DNA from: Asaia lannensis NBRC 102526
GTDB taxonomy: Bacteria; Pseudomonadota; Alphaproteobacteria; Acetobacterales; Acetobacteraceae
DNA: 64,000 nt
Reading direction: 5' to 3'
Assembly: GCF_024054035.1 (NCBI RefSeq)
Contig: NZ_JAMXQU010000007.1
Span: forward strand, 62,001-126,000
This document shows, piece after piece, positions 55,920-64,000 of the stretch. The notes below the pieces were generated by a model. It was not told where the DNA came from and made no database searches. It saw nothing but the letters and a program-made list of their open reading frames with translations. The translations under genes were made by a program, and so were the position numbers. Position 1 is the stretch's first letter. Each line of letters begins with the position of its first letter.

Positions 55920-57433
55920 GGGGTAACCAGCTTTCGGTGAATGAAAAGGGCGAGCACGCCAAATCCCAGCACAGTCAGGTCCACGCTTCTGTAGACATCG
56001 ATCCCGGTAAAGACGCCGTTCATGCTGCGCGTGAGGAAATCGAGCGGAAGCAGGGTGAGGGCAAAGGCCGCAAAGAGGAAAAACTGCTCGCTCCAGCCCT
56101 GTTTCGCCCTGCCGGTAAAGCAGCGCATTGCGCCATGCAGCAAAGCCAGCGCCCAGACAGCAAAAAATATCCTGATCTCCAGACTCTCCCTGGTCGGCAG
56201 ATCGGACCAGAGCAGACGGTTGGCCCAGAAATAGGCGAGACAGGCCAGGGGCAGGCCGGTCGTGACAGCAAGAGTCAGGGTCTCGGCCAGACGAAACGAA
56301 AAGCGCGTGGCCTTGGCCGGGCGATGCTTCATCAGGAACAGCACAAGCCCGGCAGACATCATGGCGCTTCCCGCAATGCCGCTCGCGAAATACAGCCAGC
56401 GCAAAGGAAGAGGGGCCCAGCGTATGAAATGCAGACCGCGCAACAGGCCACCCAGACGATGAAGCGTATCGGGCAGGATGACTGTCTTGAGCAGCGAGCC
56501 ATCCTTCTCGGAAAATTCGAGATGATCGCGTGTGAGCGCGAAAGAGGCTGAGTCTGCCTTGGTCATGGAAATCCTGCCGCGATCGTACAGAACCAGACCG
56601 ATCGCTCCGGCACCGAGCGTTTCCTCGGCTTTATGGTACATGGGGGCCAATGGAGCGCCCGCAGGACGGGTTCCGTCGCTGAAGATCAGGGTCGGACCCG
56701 GCGTGCCCAATCCGGATGCTGCCTTCGCTGAGCCCTGGGGATGGGCCGGGCCGGCATGTCCCGGCCGACCGTGATGAGCGCTCGCGAACATTGGAAAAAG
56801 CCGAGGTGCATGGATGACGGCCCCGGTATAGGCCATCATGACCATGAAGGGCAGGAACAGGAGCCCCGCCATGATATGTGCATCCATGAAGGCGCGGGTG
56901 CGTGAGGCAAAAGGCCGAAAAAGAAGCAGATCGCTCAGAATGGAGCGGAAATGGATCACCACGCCCGACCCTACCGCCACCAGAAGGCCGATTGCCGCGA
57001 TCTCGGTCAGCATATTGCCCCAGAACGGGCCGTAATAGAGCGAGTGATGGAGATCGAAAAAGAGCTGCCCTCCACCGGTCTGGCGCGTCGGCACAGGAAA
57101 CGCATCATTCGGACGAAAGGCAGATCCGATAAACGCATGCCCGTCATAGTGCAGAACGCGGATAATCGGGTCACGCGGTGTCGGGAGGGTGATGAAGGCA
57201 TTTTCGCCCTGGGCCCGCAGGGTGGCAGCGATATCGCCCACCTCGTTGAGGGCGGCATCCGTCATGGGCTGGGGCTGATAGCGGGAAAGCTCCGGCTGCA
57301 TCCAGCGCGTCAGTTCCGTGTCGAACAGCGCGAGTGTTCCCGCCGTGAAGGTCACGACCAGAACGAGCCCCCCGACGAAACCGACCCATTCATGCAGCCA
57401 GCCCATTCTTGCGCGTAATGTATCGCGCATCAT
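55916..57433 (-). CDS. PepSY-associated transmembrane protein (putative siderophore-iron reductase)
   Basis: A 505-residue inner membrane protein of the PepSY-TM family, linked to reduction of ferric siderophores. The N-terminal helix has HEWVGFVGGLVLVVTFTAG, a His-containing helix LFFDLHHSLYYG lies in the periplasmic part, and several helices follow. A His/Gly/Pro-rich loop (about residues 222-242) sits between helices. The gene overlaps both neighbours by four bases. A Fur-box-like site lies upstream of the unit. Confidence 0.85.
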   Translation of the reverse strand: MMRDTLRARMGWLHEWVGFVGGLVLVVTFTAGTLALFDTELTRWMQPELSRYQPQPMTDAALNEVGDIAATLRAQGENAFITLPTPRDPIIRVLHYDGHAFIGSAFRPNDAFPVPTRQTGGGQLFFDLHHSLYYGPFWGNMLTEIAAIGLLVAVGSGVVIHFRSILSDLLLFRPFASRTRAFMDAHIMAGLLFLPFMVMMAYTGAVIHAPRLFPMFASAHHGRPGHAGPAHPQGSAKAASGLGTPGPTLIFSDGTRPAGAPLAPMYHKAEETLGAGAIGLVLYDRGRISMTKADSASFALTRDHLEFSEKDGSLLKTVILPDTLHRLGGLLRGLHFIRWAPLPLRWLYFASGIAGSAMMSAGLVLFLMKHRPAKATRFSFRLAETLTLAVTTGLPLACLAYFWANRLLWSDLPTRESLEIRIFFAVWALALLHGAMRCFTGRAKQGWSEQFFLFAAFALTLLPLDFLTRSMNGVFTGIDVYRSVDLTVLGFGVLALFIHRKLVTP

Positions 57434-57744
57434 GCAGCTCCGCTCATGATGAGGGGTATCAGGGCAGGAAGAGCCATCAGCAGGACAGTCCGGCCTTTGC
57501 GCGAGGACGCCCGATTCGACCCGTTACGTCGTGAAGGCAGGCTGAAAAGCAGCAACAGCAGCACGGGCATGAGCACGAAAACGCACAGGAACCCAACGAT
57601 CATCATCGCGTCGCCGCCCATATGGCGGAACAGCATCATCACGCCCAGAGCGATGGCATAGCTGCCAGCCGCGCCGAGAATGAGGCGTCGGGTCCAGATG
57701 CGCATAAGCGCCTGGGCCTGTTTGTAACTGAGACTCTTTCGCAT
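57430..57744 (-). CDS. DUF3649-like small membrane protein
   Basis: A 104-residue protein with about three membrane helices (near residues 20-40, 46-66 and 83-100), first in the DUF3325/PepSY unit. Its position and size match the DUF3649 iron-uptake proteins, but the assignment is by context. The start at 57744 has AGGAAC upstream. The divergent siderophore receptor starts 131 bases away. Confidence 0.65.
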   Translation of the reverse strand: MRKSLSYKQAQALMRIWTRRLILGAAGSYAIALGVMMLFRHMGGDAMMIVGFLCVFVLMPVLLLLLFSLPSRRNGSNRASSRKGRTVLLMALPALIPLIMSGAA

Positions 57745-57810
57745 GTGGTTCCTGTGCAACAGGGCTTTGCGTCACGAAGCGATTATTCCGCCAAAGGGCA
57801 AAGTTTAGTT

Positions 57811-57829
57811 GCGAGCGTTTCTTATTCGC
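57811..57829. promoter_or_regulatory. Candidate Fur box between divergent iron-uptake genes
   Basis: The 19-base sequence GCGAGCGTTTCTTATTCGC has outer arms GCGA/TCGC and an inner TTCTTATTCGC that is close to the alphaproteobacterial Fur consensus (GCAAATGATTCTCATTTGC-like). It lies in the 131-base space between the DUF3649-like gene and the TonB siderophore receptor, where it could repress both. Confidence 0.6.
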
Positions 57830-57875
57830 GTCTATTTGGCCGCGTGATTTACCTCTTGTCAATGAGATAGCCCTC

Positions 57876-60161
57876 TTGAGCCTGCCGCGTTTTTCTGATC
57901 TGTCCGTCCATAGCCTGCGTCCAAGGCGTATCGCGCTGTCTGCCCTGCTGATGCTGTCTGCGAGCCTCTCCTGCCATGTCGCGGCGCAAGCGCAGGCTCA
58001 GGCAGCCGTTCAGGCACAGCCTGCGCCGAAAGCTGCAAAAGATACCGCAGAAGCTGCCGGAAAACACGGCGGACAGGCGGCGAGGCCAAAAGACGCCAGC
58101 CGCACCCGCGACGAGCAGATCGAAGTGCGGGCGCAGCGACAGAACCAGATGGAAGTCAAATCGGGTGGCAATCTCGGCGCGCTCGGCAACAAGAAGGGGC
58201 TCGACGTTCCTTTCAACATACGCAGTTATAACGCCTCGCTGATTCTCAATCAGCAGTCCCAGACACTGGGCGAGGTGCTGATGAACGATCCGACCGTGCG
58301 TACCACTTACGGCTACGGCAATTTCTCCGAGCAGTTCATTATTCGCGGCTTTCCGGTCTATGGCGATGATGTGGCGATCGATGGGCTTTACGGGATTACG
58401 CCCCGTCAGCTCGTTTCTCCCCAGCTTTATGAAAGTGTGCAGGTTCTTAACGGAGCGAGCGCGTTTCTGAACGGTGCTGCGCCGGGTGGATCGGCACAGG
58501 GCGGCAATATCAATCTCGAGATGAAGCATGCGGGCGATACACCCCTGACGCGCATCACGGGCGATTATACGAGTTCATCCATGGGGGGTGGAGCCGTGGA
58601 TGTCGGGCGTCGCTTCGGTCAGGACAAGCAGTTCGGTGTGCGTATCAATGTTGCCGGGCGGAGCGGCGTTGCGGCGATCGATCGCGAGAAACGTCATCAG
58701 GTGGCCGTGGGCGGTGGTTTCGACTGGCATGATCGCGCGGAGCGTACGCGTGTCACGGTCGACATGGCCTATGAAAACCAGGGCGTGAATGGCGGGCGTG
58801 GCGGCGTGTTCCTCAGTGGGGCCACCAGCGTGCCGAAAGTGCCGGGCGCCGGAGCCAATTACGGCCAGCCCTGGACCTATACCGAGCTGAACTACATCTA
58901 CGGCAAGCTCAAGGTCGAACATGATTTCGGCAAATACCTGACCGCCTATGTGCAGTTCGGCGGTCTGGGCGGTAATGAAAAGGGAAATTACGGCAGCACC
59001 TATGTGACCAATAGCCAGACCGGTGCGGCCTATAACGGCGCGATGTATGTGCCCTATGTACAGACCAATGAAAGTACGCAGGGTGGCATACGGTCCCATT
59101 TCAGGACCGGTGGGCTGAAGCACGAAATCAATGCCGGAGGGTCAGGCCTCTGGGAGGATACAGCAACCGCCTATGCGCTAGCGCTGACCAAGCAGCAGAC
59201 AAATCTCTATCATCCGACCCTGTATTCGAGCAGTCAGCCCGAAACCTATATTGGTGGTAACATCGAGGACCCGCAGCTCAACAATCGTAACCGCCTCTGG
59301 AGCCTGTTCTTCTCGGATACGGTTTCGGCCTTCCATGACCGTGTCGCTTTGACGGCGGGCTTTCGCTACCAGTCGATCAAGACGGTCGCCTACAACTACG
59401 GCAAGGGTACACCGACCGGTTACGATCAGGGTGCCTTCACGCCGGTTGTCGGTCTCGTGGTGCATCCCACGCATCACACGTCGATCTATTTCAATCGTAT
59501 CGAGGGTCTGGCACCCGGGCCGCAGGCAAGCGGTCAGGTTGTCAATCTCGGCCAGATTTTTCCGCCCTATCAGACAGTGCAATATGAAGTCGGCGCGAAA
59601 TACGATATCGGCCGGTTCTCGACGGCCGTGTCGATTTTCCAGATCGATCAGCCCAATGCCTATACCGTGGCCATTCCCGGCACCGGCACCAGCATTTTCT
59701 CTGTCGACGGCCTTCAGCGTAACCGGGGTATCGAATTCACCGTCAATGGTGAAATCGTAAAGGGTCTGCGCTTCAATGGTGGCACCTCGATCATCGACGC
59801 CAACCAGAGGCGCACATCGGGCGGCCTCTATAACGGCAACCGCGCGATCGGTGTGCCCGGTTATACGATCAACGGTAATCTGGAATACGACCTGCCCTTC
59901 CTGCGTGGAGCGACGGTCACCGGACGCGTCATCCAGACCGGCCATCAGTATGCCGATAATCTCAACAAGCTACGCGTGCCCAACTGGACGCGTTTCGATG
60001 TGGGCGCACGCTACAGCTTTGTGGTCGAGCATCGGGCGATCACGACCCGTCTCGGCGTCGATAACCTTGCCAATACCCGTTACTGGGAAAGCGCTTTTGG
60101 TGGTTATCTGCTTCAGGGCCTGCCGCGTACGTTCAAATTCTCGATCACTGCTGATTTCTGA
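57876..60161 (+). CDS. TonB-dependent siderophore receptor
   Basis: A 761-residue outer membrane receptor of the FhuA/FpvA type. A signal peptide (RRIALSALLMLSASLSCHVA) is followed by an Ala/Gln-rich stretch, then the plug (about 105-230) with the siderophore-receptor pattern FIIRGFPVYGDDVAIDGLYG and NGAAPGGSAQGGNINLEMK. The barrel ends in the typical FKFSITADF with terminal Phe. The only in-frame start in reach is TTG 57876, without a good ribosome-binding site, so the true start is uncertain. Divergent from the PepSY unit. Confidence 0.9.
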   Translation: MSLPRFSDLSVHSLRPRRIALSALLMLSASLSCHVAAQAQAQAAVQAQPAPKAAKDTAEAAGKHGGQAARPKDASRTRDEQIEVRAQRQNQMEVKSGGNLGALGNKKGLDVPFNIRSYNASLILNQQSQTLGEVLMNDPTVRTTYGYGNFSEQFIIRGFPVYGDDVAIDGLYGITPRQLVSPQLYESVQVLNGASAFLNGAAPGGSAQGGNINLEMKHAGDTPLTRITGDYTSSSMGGGAVDVGRRFGQDKQFGVRINVAGRSGVAAIDREKRHQVAVGGGFDWHDRAERTRVTVDMAYENQGVNGGRGGVFLSGATSVPKVPGAGANYGQPWTYTELNYIYGKLKVEHDFGKYLTAYVQFGGLGGNEKGNYGSTYVTNSQTGAAYNGAMYVPYVQTNESTQGGIRSHFRTGGLKHEINAGGSGLWEDTATAYALALTKQQTNLYHPTLYSSSQPETYIGGNIEDPQLNNRNRLWSLFFSDTVSAFHDRVALTAGFRYQSIKTVAYNYGKGTPTGYDQGAFTPVVGLVVHPTHHTSIYFNRIEGLAPGPQASGQVVNLGQIFPPYQTVQYEVGAKYDIGRFSTAVSIFQIDQPNAYTVAIPGTGTSIFSVDGLQRNRGIEFTVNGEIVKGLRFNGGTSIIDANQRRTSGGLYNGNRAIGVPGYTINGNLEYDLPFLRGATVTGRVIQTGHQYADNLNKLRVPNWTRFDVGARYSFVVEHRAITTRLGVDNLANTRYWESAFGGYLLQGLPRTFKFSITADF

Positions 60162-60228
60162 TCGACAGGCGAGAGGGAGCAGAGGCTCTTTCTCGTGTCG
60201 GCTGCAATGCCTGTACGTGACTGCTCAG

Positions 60229-60253
60229 AGCCAGCCTCAGGGCTGGTTTTCTG
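60229..60253 (+). terminator. Terminator after the siderophore receptor
   Basis: AGCCAGCC (60229-60236) pairs with GGCTGGTT (60241-60248), 8 bp with one G-T, loop TCAG, followed by TTCT. It ends the receptor transcript. The rest of the gap up to bioB (to about 60,500) holds no supported gene. Confidence 0.65.
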
Positions 60254-60499
60254 TTGGGTCCCTTGTCTGGGCAGATGCGTCGATTGGCCGGTCACTCAAG
60301 GTGGAGTGGCGATAGAGGGTCAAGGTTTTTGTGCAGGGCTTTCGATGCCGTCGCAGGCAGTAAACCTGTCAGCGAAAGCATGAGCCTTCCCGTCGCCCGA
60401 CTTTCGGACGTCCAGCGCAAAGCGCAACAAATCCGGGATGAGAGGGGCCTATGCCCCTTTCCGGGACACGGGGCGTCGTCCCGCGACGATCGCTCATGA

Positions 60500-60530
60500 A
60501 AAAGACCGGCCCCCTCTCAGGAGCCGGCCC
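60500..60530 (-). terminator. Terminator after bioB
   Basis: On the minus strand a GC-rich stem of about ten pairs (GGCCGGCTCC with GGGGGCCGGTC, G-T pairs included) is followed by TTTTTC. It lies about 30 bases past the bioB stop. Confidence 0.75.
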
Positions 60531-60557
60531 CTTCATTTGATTTCTAGTGGACTGGTT

Positions 60558-61580
60558 TCAGTGCCCTTCGGTCATTGGCTTCATGCCAAGGCCTGCAAGA
60601 AGCTTGCGGTCGCGATGTTCAGCCGGATTTGGCGTGGTCAGCAGCTTGTCGCCACAGAAAATCGAATTGGCACCTGCGAGGAAAACGAGCGCATGGGCTT
60701 CGTCACTCATCAGCTCGCGGCCTGCGGCCAGACGCACATGGCTGGCGGGCATTGTGATGCGTGCGGCAGCCACGATGCGTGCGAACGTAATGGGATCGAC
60801 GGCTTCGGCCTCGGCGAGGGGCGTGCCCTCGACGCGCACGAGCAGATTGATCGGCACGCTCTCGGGATGCTGGGGCAGGGAAGCGAGGGTGGCGATCAGC
60901 CCGGCGCGGTCGCTTTCGTCCTCACCCATGCCGACGATACCGCCACAGCAGACATTGATGCCCGCATCGCGCACGTTGGACAGCGTGTCGAGACGGTCCT
61001 GGTAGCTGCGTGTGGTGATGATCTTGTCGTAATACTCGGGCGAGGTGTCGAGGTTGTGGTTGTAGTAGTCGAGCCCAGCCTCTTTCAGGCGGCGCGACTG
61101 CTCACCATCGAGCATGCCCAGTGTGACACAGGTTTCGAGACCCAGGGATTTCACGCCTTCGATCATGGCGCAAACCGTATCCAGATCGCGCTCCTTGGGT
61201 GAACGCCATGCGGCCCCCATGCAGAAGCGTCCGGCCCCCGCGGCCTTGGCGGCACGTGCTTCGGTCAGCACTTTTTCAACTGCCATCAGGCGCTCGGCCT
61301 TGACGCTCTTTTCGTGCATCGCGCTTTGCGGACAATAGGCGCAGTCTTCCGGGCAGCCGCCCGTCTTGATCGAAAGAAGCGTCGAGATCTGCACGCGTGT
61401 GGGATCGAAATAGGCGCGATGAGCCATCTGGGCGCGAAAGATCAGTTCGGGAAAGGGCAGGTCGATCAGCGCAGCAACTTCGTCGCGCGTCCAGTCATGC
61501 CTGATTTCGGGTTTCCAGCTTGCCGCAGTGCGGACTTCGCGGGGAAGGACCGGGTCGCGTGTCATGGTATCGAGGGACAT
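60558..61580 (-). CDS. bioB: Biotin synthase
   Basis: Radical SAM enzyme that inserts sulfur into dethiobiotin. The 4Fe-4S motif is CPEDCAYC with Cys76, Cys80 and Cys83 in the 340-residue form; [22 protein letters not shown] and [12 protein letters not shown] are also diagnostic. Start 61580 ([10 protein letters not shown]) is preferred; ATG 61589 lies closer to GGAG and adds three residues. It is divergent from the diiron protein with 127 bases between. No other bio genes are adjacent. Confidence 0.95.
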   Translation of the reverse strand: MSLDTMTRDPVLPREVRTAASWKPEIRHDWTRDEVAALIDLPFPELIFRAQMAHRAYFDPTRVQISTLLSIKTGGCPEDCAYCPQSAMHEKSVKAERLMAVEKVLTEARAAKAAGAGRFCMGAAWRSPKERDLDTVCAMIEGVKSLGLETCVTLGMLDGEQSRRLKEAGLDYYNHNLDTSPEYYDKIITTRSYQDRLDTLSNVRDAGINVCCGGIVGMGEDESDRAGLIATLASLPQHPESVPINLLVRVEGTPLAEAEAVDPITFARIVAAARITMPASHVRLAAGRELMSDEAHALVFLAGANSIFCGDKLLTTPNPAEHRDRKLLAGLGMKPMTEGH

Positions 61581-61707
61581 GCGGGGCATGGCTCCAAAAC
61601 ATTTGGGTGAGAAAAGCTCTGGCAGCGATGCCACAGCAAGGGGGCGCTTGTCACGCGCCTGCGCGAGAACTCTACCCAAAATGGTCCGGACATGTCATCA
61701 ATGCGTC

Positions 61708-62532
61708 ATGAAACATTGGCGCATCGATCAGATGGATTGGGATGCCTTCGATGCATCCCGCGTGGACCCGGATCTGATTCCGGTCATCAAGGCAGCAGCG
61801 GTTGTCGAGCGTAACGGGCTCGATTACGCGGTCTATCTCGGGAATGTCTTTGTGGGCGACCCCGATTTCCGCCAGGCTGCCGATAACTGGGCAGTCGAGG
61901 AAGTCCAGCACGGCGATGCGCTGGGCAAATGGGCGATGCTGGCCGATCCAAGCTGGGACTACATGAAGGCGTTCGAACGTTATCGTTCGACCTATCATAT
62001 CGAGCAGGATGTCGATGCGTCGATACGCGGTTCGCGCACGGGCGAGCTGATTGCACGCTGTATGGTCGAAACCGGGACCTCGTCTTTCTATACGGCTATG
62101 GCCGATGCCACGGACGAGCCTGTTCTCAAGGCGATCTGCAAGCAGATTGCTGCTGACGAATACCGTCATTTCAAGCTGTTCTACGATCACATGCACCGCT
62201 ATCTGAAGCGCGAGAAGCTGAGTGTATGGCAGCGCACGAAAATTGCGCTGGGTCGTGTAACGGAGAGCGAGGACGACGAGCTGGCGACCGCCTATTATAC
62301 GACCAACATGCCAGCCAACACGCCGTACGATCACAAGAAATGTATTGCGGCCTATATGGCGCGTGCCATGGGTTATTACCGGCCCAAGCACATCAATCGC
62401 GTGACGAGCATGATCTTCAAGACCATCGGTTTCACCCCGCATTCACGGGTGCAGACGCTGATTGCGAAAGCGATGTACAAGCTGATCCAGTTCAAGGCAA
62501 AGCGCTTCAGGCGGGCAATCGCCGCGTCGTAA
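61708..62532 (+). CDS. Diiron ferritin-like protein, acyl-ACP desaturase-type
   Basis: A 274-residue protein whose carboxylate-bridged diiron ligands can be seen: Glu34, Glu65-x-x-His68 (EEVQH), Glu121 and Glu151-x-x-His154 (DEYRH). This is the four-helix pattern of soluble acyl-ACP desaturases and related ferritin-like oxidases; the second motif DEYRHF resembles their DEKRHE. The C-terminal third is basic (KAKRFRRAIAAS) and may contact a membrane or acyl carrier protein. Substrate unknown. The start at 61708 is 176 codons... no better start precedes it, as the upstream frame is basic and unconserved. Confidence 0.7.
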   Translation: MKHWRIDQMDWDAFDASRVDPDLIPVIKAAAVVERNGLDYAVYLGNVFVGDPDFRQAADNWAVEEVQHGDALGKWAMLADPSWDYMKAFERYRSTYHIEQDVDASIRGSRTGELIARCMVETGTSSFYTAMADATDEPVLKAICKQIAADEYRHFKLFYDHMHRYLKREKLSVWQRTKIALGRVTESEDDELATAYYTTNMPANTPYDHKKCIAAYMARAMGYYRPKHINRVTSMIFKTIGFTPHSRVQTLIAKAMYKLIQFKAKRFRRAIAAS

Positions 62533-62628
62533 CGAAAGCGTTTTCTGCCCTACGTCGAATTAAGCCCTCCACAGCGGATTTCATGATCTAGTATCGTCGA
62601 AAACCGATCAATCTGGAGGGCTGCGGCC

Positions 62629-63249
62629 TTGTTCTATCGCCTTACACGCATCAGTCTGATGGGCGCTGCTGTCTGCACGGCGGCTCTTGTCGCTCAGCCG
62701 GCCAAGGCTGACCCTTATTCCCTGCCTATTGCCTCGTCCGGGCCTGTTACCCTGCCGCCCGTGACGGATAACGGGACGATCGCTGCGCGCCAGCTTGCAG
62801 CACAGGTCGGCCTGCCGCAGTTCACTTCGCCGAGCTGGCGCCCTGGCCTGCTGCGCCATGTGGTGATGTTTCGCTACAAGCCGGGCACAACGGCGGCTAT
62901 GCGTGCGGAAGTCACGATGCGATTCCTGCGTCTGGCGCAGGATTCGCGCAGACCTGACGGGTCGCATCCCGTGCGCTCTATCGAAATGGGTATGCAGAAC
63001 AGCGGCGAGGGCGCAGATGCCGGCCTGCAACAGGCTTTCATCGTGACCTTCGCCTCCGAAGGGGATCGCAATTTCTATGTCGGCAAGCCTGTGATCATGG
63101 ATCCGGCCTGGTTCGATCCGGCTCACGAAGCATTCAAGAATTTTGCGGGTCCGGCACTCGAAAAGGTTGTGGTGTTCGATTTCGATGTTCTCGCAGTGGC
63201 CGGTCAGCAGCCGGACGCGCATCACGCAAAGCCACGGACTCGCCGTTGA
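62629..63249 (+). CDS. Exported Dabb-domain protein
   Basis: A 206-residue protein with a signal peptide (MFYRLTRISLMGAAVCTAAL, cleavage near AKA/DPYS) and a Dabb (stress-responsive alpha/beta barrel) domain at about 80-195, starting LLRHVVMFRYKPGTTAAMRA. Dabb proteins are usually cytoplasmic, so the signal peptide is unusual. The TTG start at 62629 has GGAGGG eight bases upstream. Ligand or reaction unknown. Confidence 0.75.
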   Translation: MFYRLTRISLMGAAVCTAALVAQPAKADPYSLPIASSGPVTLPPVTDNGTIAARQLAAQVGLPQFTSPSWRPGLLRHVVMFRYKPGTTAAMRAEVTMRFLRLAQDSRRPDGSHPVRSIEMGMQNSGEGADAGLQQAFIVTFASEGDRNFYVGKPVIMDPAWFDPAHEAFKNFAGPALEKVVVFDFDVLAVAGQQPDAHHAKPRTRR

Positions 63250-63332
63250 ACGAAATCTGACTTAACGTTGCGTCATGTGTCCTGCGCCGCGAGCGGGCGG
63301 GACGGTTTCGAACCTGTTGAAAGTGCTGCCTA

Positions 63333-64000
63333 GTGACCGGAAAAACAAAACGTACCACTTCGCTCTGGCTGGGGGCTGTCAGCGTTCTGGCCCTGACGGG
63401 ATATGGCAGTGCAGGATGTGCCAGTGCAGCCGGGGCTGCGACCGCACCCGCGCCCAAGGCCGCAGACGCCGCCGTCAAACCCTATGATCCGAGCTGGGGC
63501 TTCAACATGTCCGGCATGGACAAGTCCGTTCGCCCGGGAGACAATTTCTTCCTCTACGCCAACGGGACCTATCTCAAGAACATTGTGATTCCGGCCGATC
63601 GCTCGTCTTTCGGTCCTTTCGTCATTCTGACGGAAACCGCCCATGAGCGCGTGCAGACCATTCTTGCCGACGCAGGTAAGCACCCCGCTGCCGATCCCAA
63701 GACGACAGAAGAGAAGCTCGGGGCATTTTATGCGACCTTCCTCGATACGGCACAGGCAGACAAGCTGGGCGCAACGCCGCTCAAGGCCGATCTCGATGCC
63801 GTCCGTGCAGTGAAGGACCAGACCGGTCTCGCCCGTCTTTTCGGTCAGGCGGCCTATGGTTTCCAGTACACGCCCTTCGCGCTGATGATCAGTGCCGACG
63901 ACAATAACCCCGAGCAGTATGCCCTGCAGCTGCATCAGGGGCGGTTGGGCCTGCCCGACCGGGATTATTATCTGAAGCCCGATTTCGCTGCGAAGAAGAA
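63333..64000 (+). CDS. M13-family metallopeptidase, N-terminal part (cut by window edge)
   Basis: First 222 residues of a neprilysin-like zinc endopeptidase. The GTG start at 63333 is the only start after an in-frame stop. A signal peptide (SLWLGAVSVLALTGYGSAG) is followed by the M13 N-terminal domain: SGMDKSVRPGDNFFLYANGT, the FGPFVILTETAHERVQ region and GRLGLPDRDYYL. The zinc-binding HExxH lies beyond the window. Probably periplasmic or membrane-linked. Confidence 0.88.
   Translation, partial: MTGKTKRTTSLWLGAVSVLALTGYGSAGCASAAGAATAPAPKAADAAVKPYDPSWGFNMSGMDKSVRPGDNFFLYANGTYLKNIVIPADRSSFGPFVILTETAHERVQTILADAGKHPAADPKTTEEKLGAFYATFLDTAQADKLGATPLKADLDAVRAVKDQTGLARLFGQAAYGFQYTPFALMISADDNNPEQYALQLHQGRLGLPDRDYYLKPDFAAKK

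Noticed and set aside
60254-60499. Short frames between the siderophore receptor and bioB
   Set aside because: Different frames overlap, none has a ribosome-binding site or recognisable domain, and two terminators flank the stretch.

Overview
The window looks like chromosomal DNA of an acetic acid bacterium (Acetobacteraceae, Alphaproteobacteria). The signs are a high GC content, a membrane-bound PQQ glucose dehydrogenase (gcd), a cyanide-insensitive type cytochrome bd oxidase (cioAB plus a DUF2474 peptide), quinone-linked D-lactate dehydrogenase, glutathione-based redox genes, and alphaproteobacterial families such as the Suv3-like helicase and DUF2125. Asaia or a close relative is plausible, but the genus is a guess. 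I see no insertion sequences, prophage, CRISPR array, tRNA or rRNA. Almost everything is ordinary housekeeping or respiratory gene content with tightly packed, often ATGA-overlapping operons.

Layout. 1-12 kb: end of serS, dld, a Suv3-like helicase, a secreted S10-type serine peptidase, fpr, gor, an alpha/beta hydrolase, a small secreted protein and alkB. 12.5-18.7 kb: class II DAHP synthase and nicotinate phosphoribosyltransferase, translationally coupled to two poorly known genes (one secreted and DsrE-like), then gltX and a KirBac-type potassium channel. 19-25.7 kb: an orphan TonB-dependent receptor, the phosphatidylethanolamine genes psd-pssA, a methyltransferase, gloB and a HAD phosphatase. 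25.7-29.4 kb: the cio oxidase operon and a DUF2125 protein. 29.4-33.4 kb: plsC, ydcF, ftsX, ftsE and a small membrane protein. 33.5-37.4 kb: two coupled hybrid histidine kinases. 37.4-42.7 kb: hslVU-sufE, then convergent gcd. 43-48.5 kb: rpmI-rplT, pheST, lpxB. 48.5-49.8 kb: ygfZ-hisI.

The most interesting part is 49,968-55,573, a five-gene operon. A dCache-GAF transmembrane receptor with a class III nucleotide cyclase-like domain is followed by an Mla/MCE lipid transporter: permease MlaE, an ATPase-like subunit, MCE protein MlaD and a lipoprotein. All genes overlap by 1-4 bases. By reading the motifs, both the cyclase domain and the ABC ATPase-like subunit have lost most catalytic residues, which suggests a receptor-linked lipid transporter built on two pseudoenzymes. 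I know of no description of such a system, but I could not search for one.

55.6-64 kb: a Fur-type iron-uptake cluster (DUF3325, PepSY-TM and DUF3649-like genes divergent from a siderophore receptor, with a Fur-box-like dyad between them), bioB divergent from a diiron ferritin-like protein, a secreted Dabb-domain protein, and the start of an M13 metallopeptidase cut by the window edge. Start sites were chosen from Shine-Dalgarno position, signal peptides, neighbouring stops and terminators. Long open frames antisense to many genes are ignored as GC-rich shadows.
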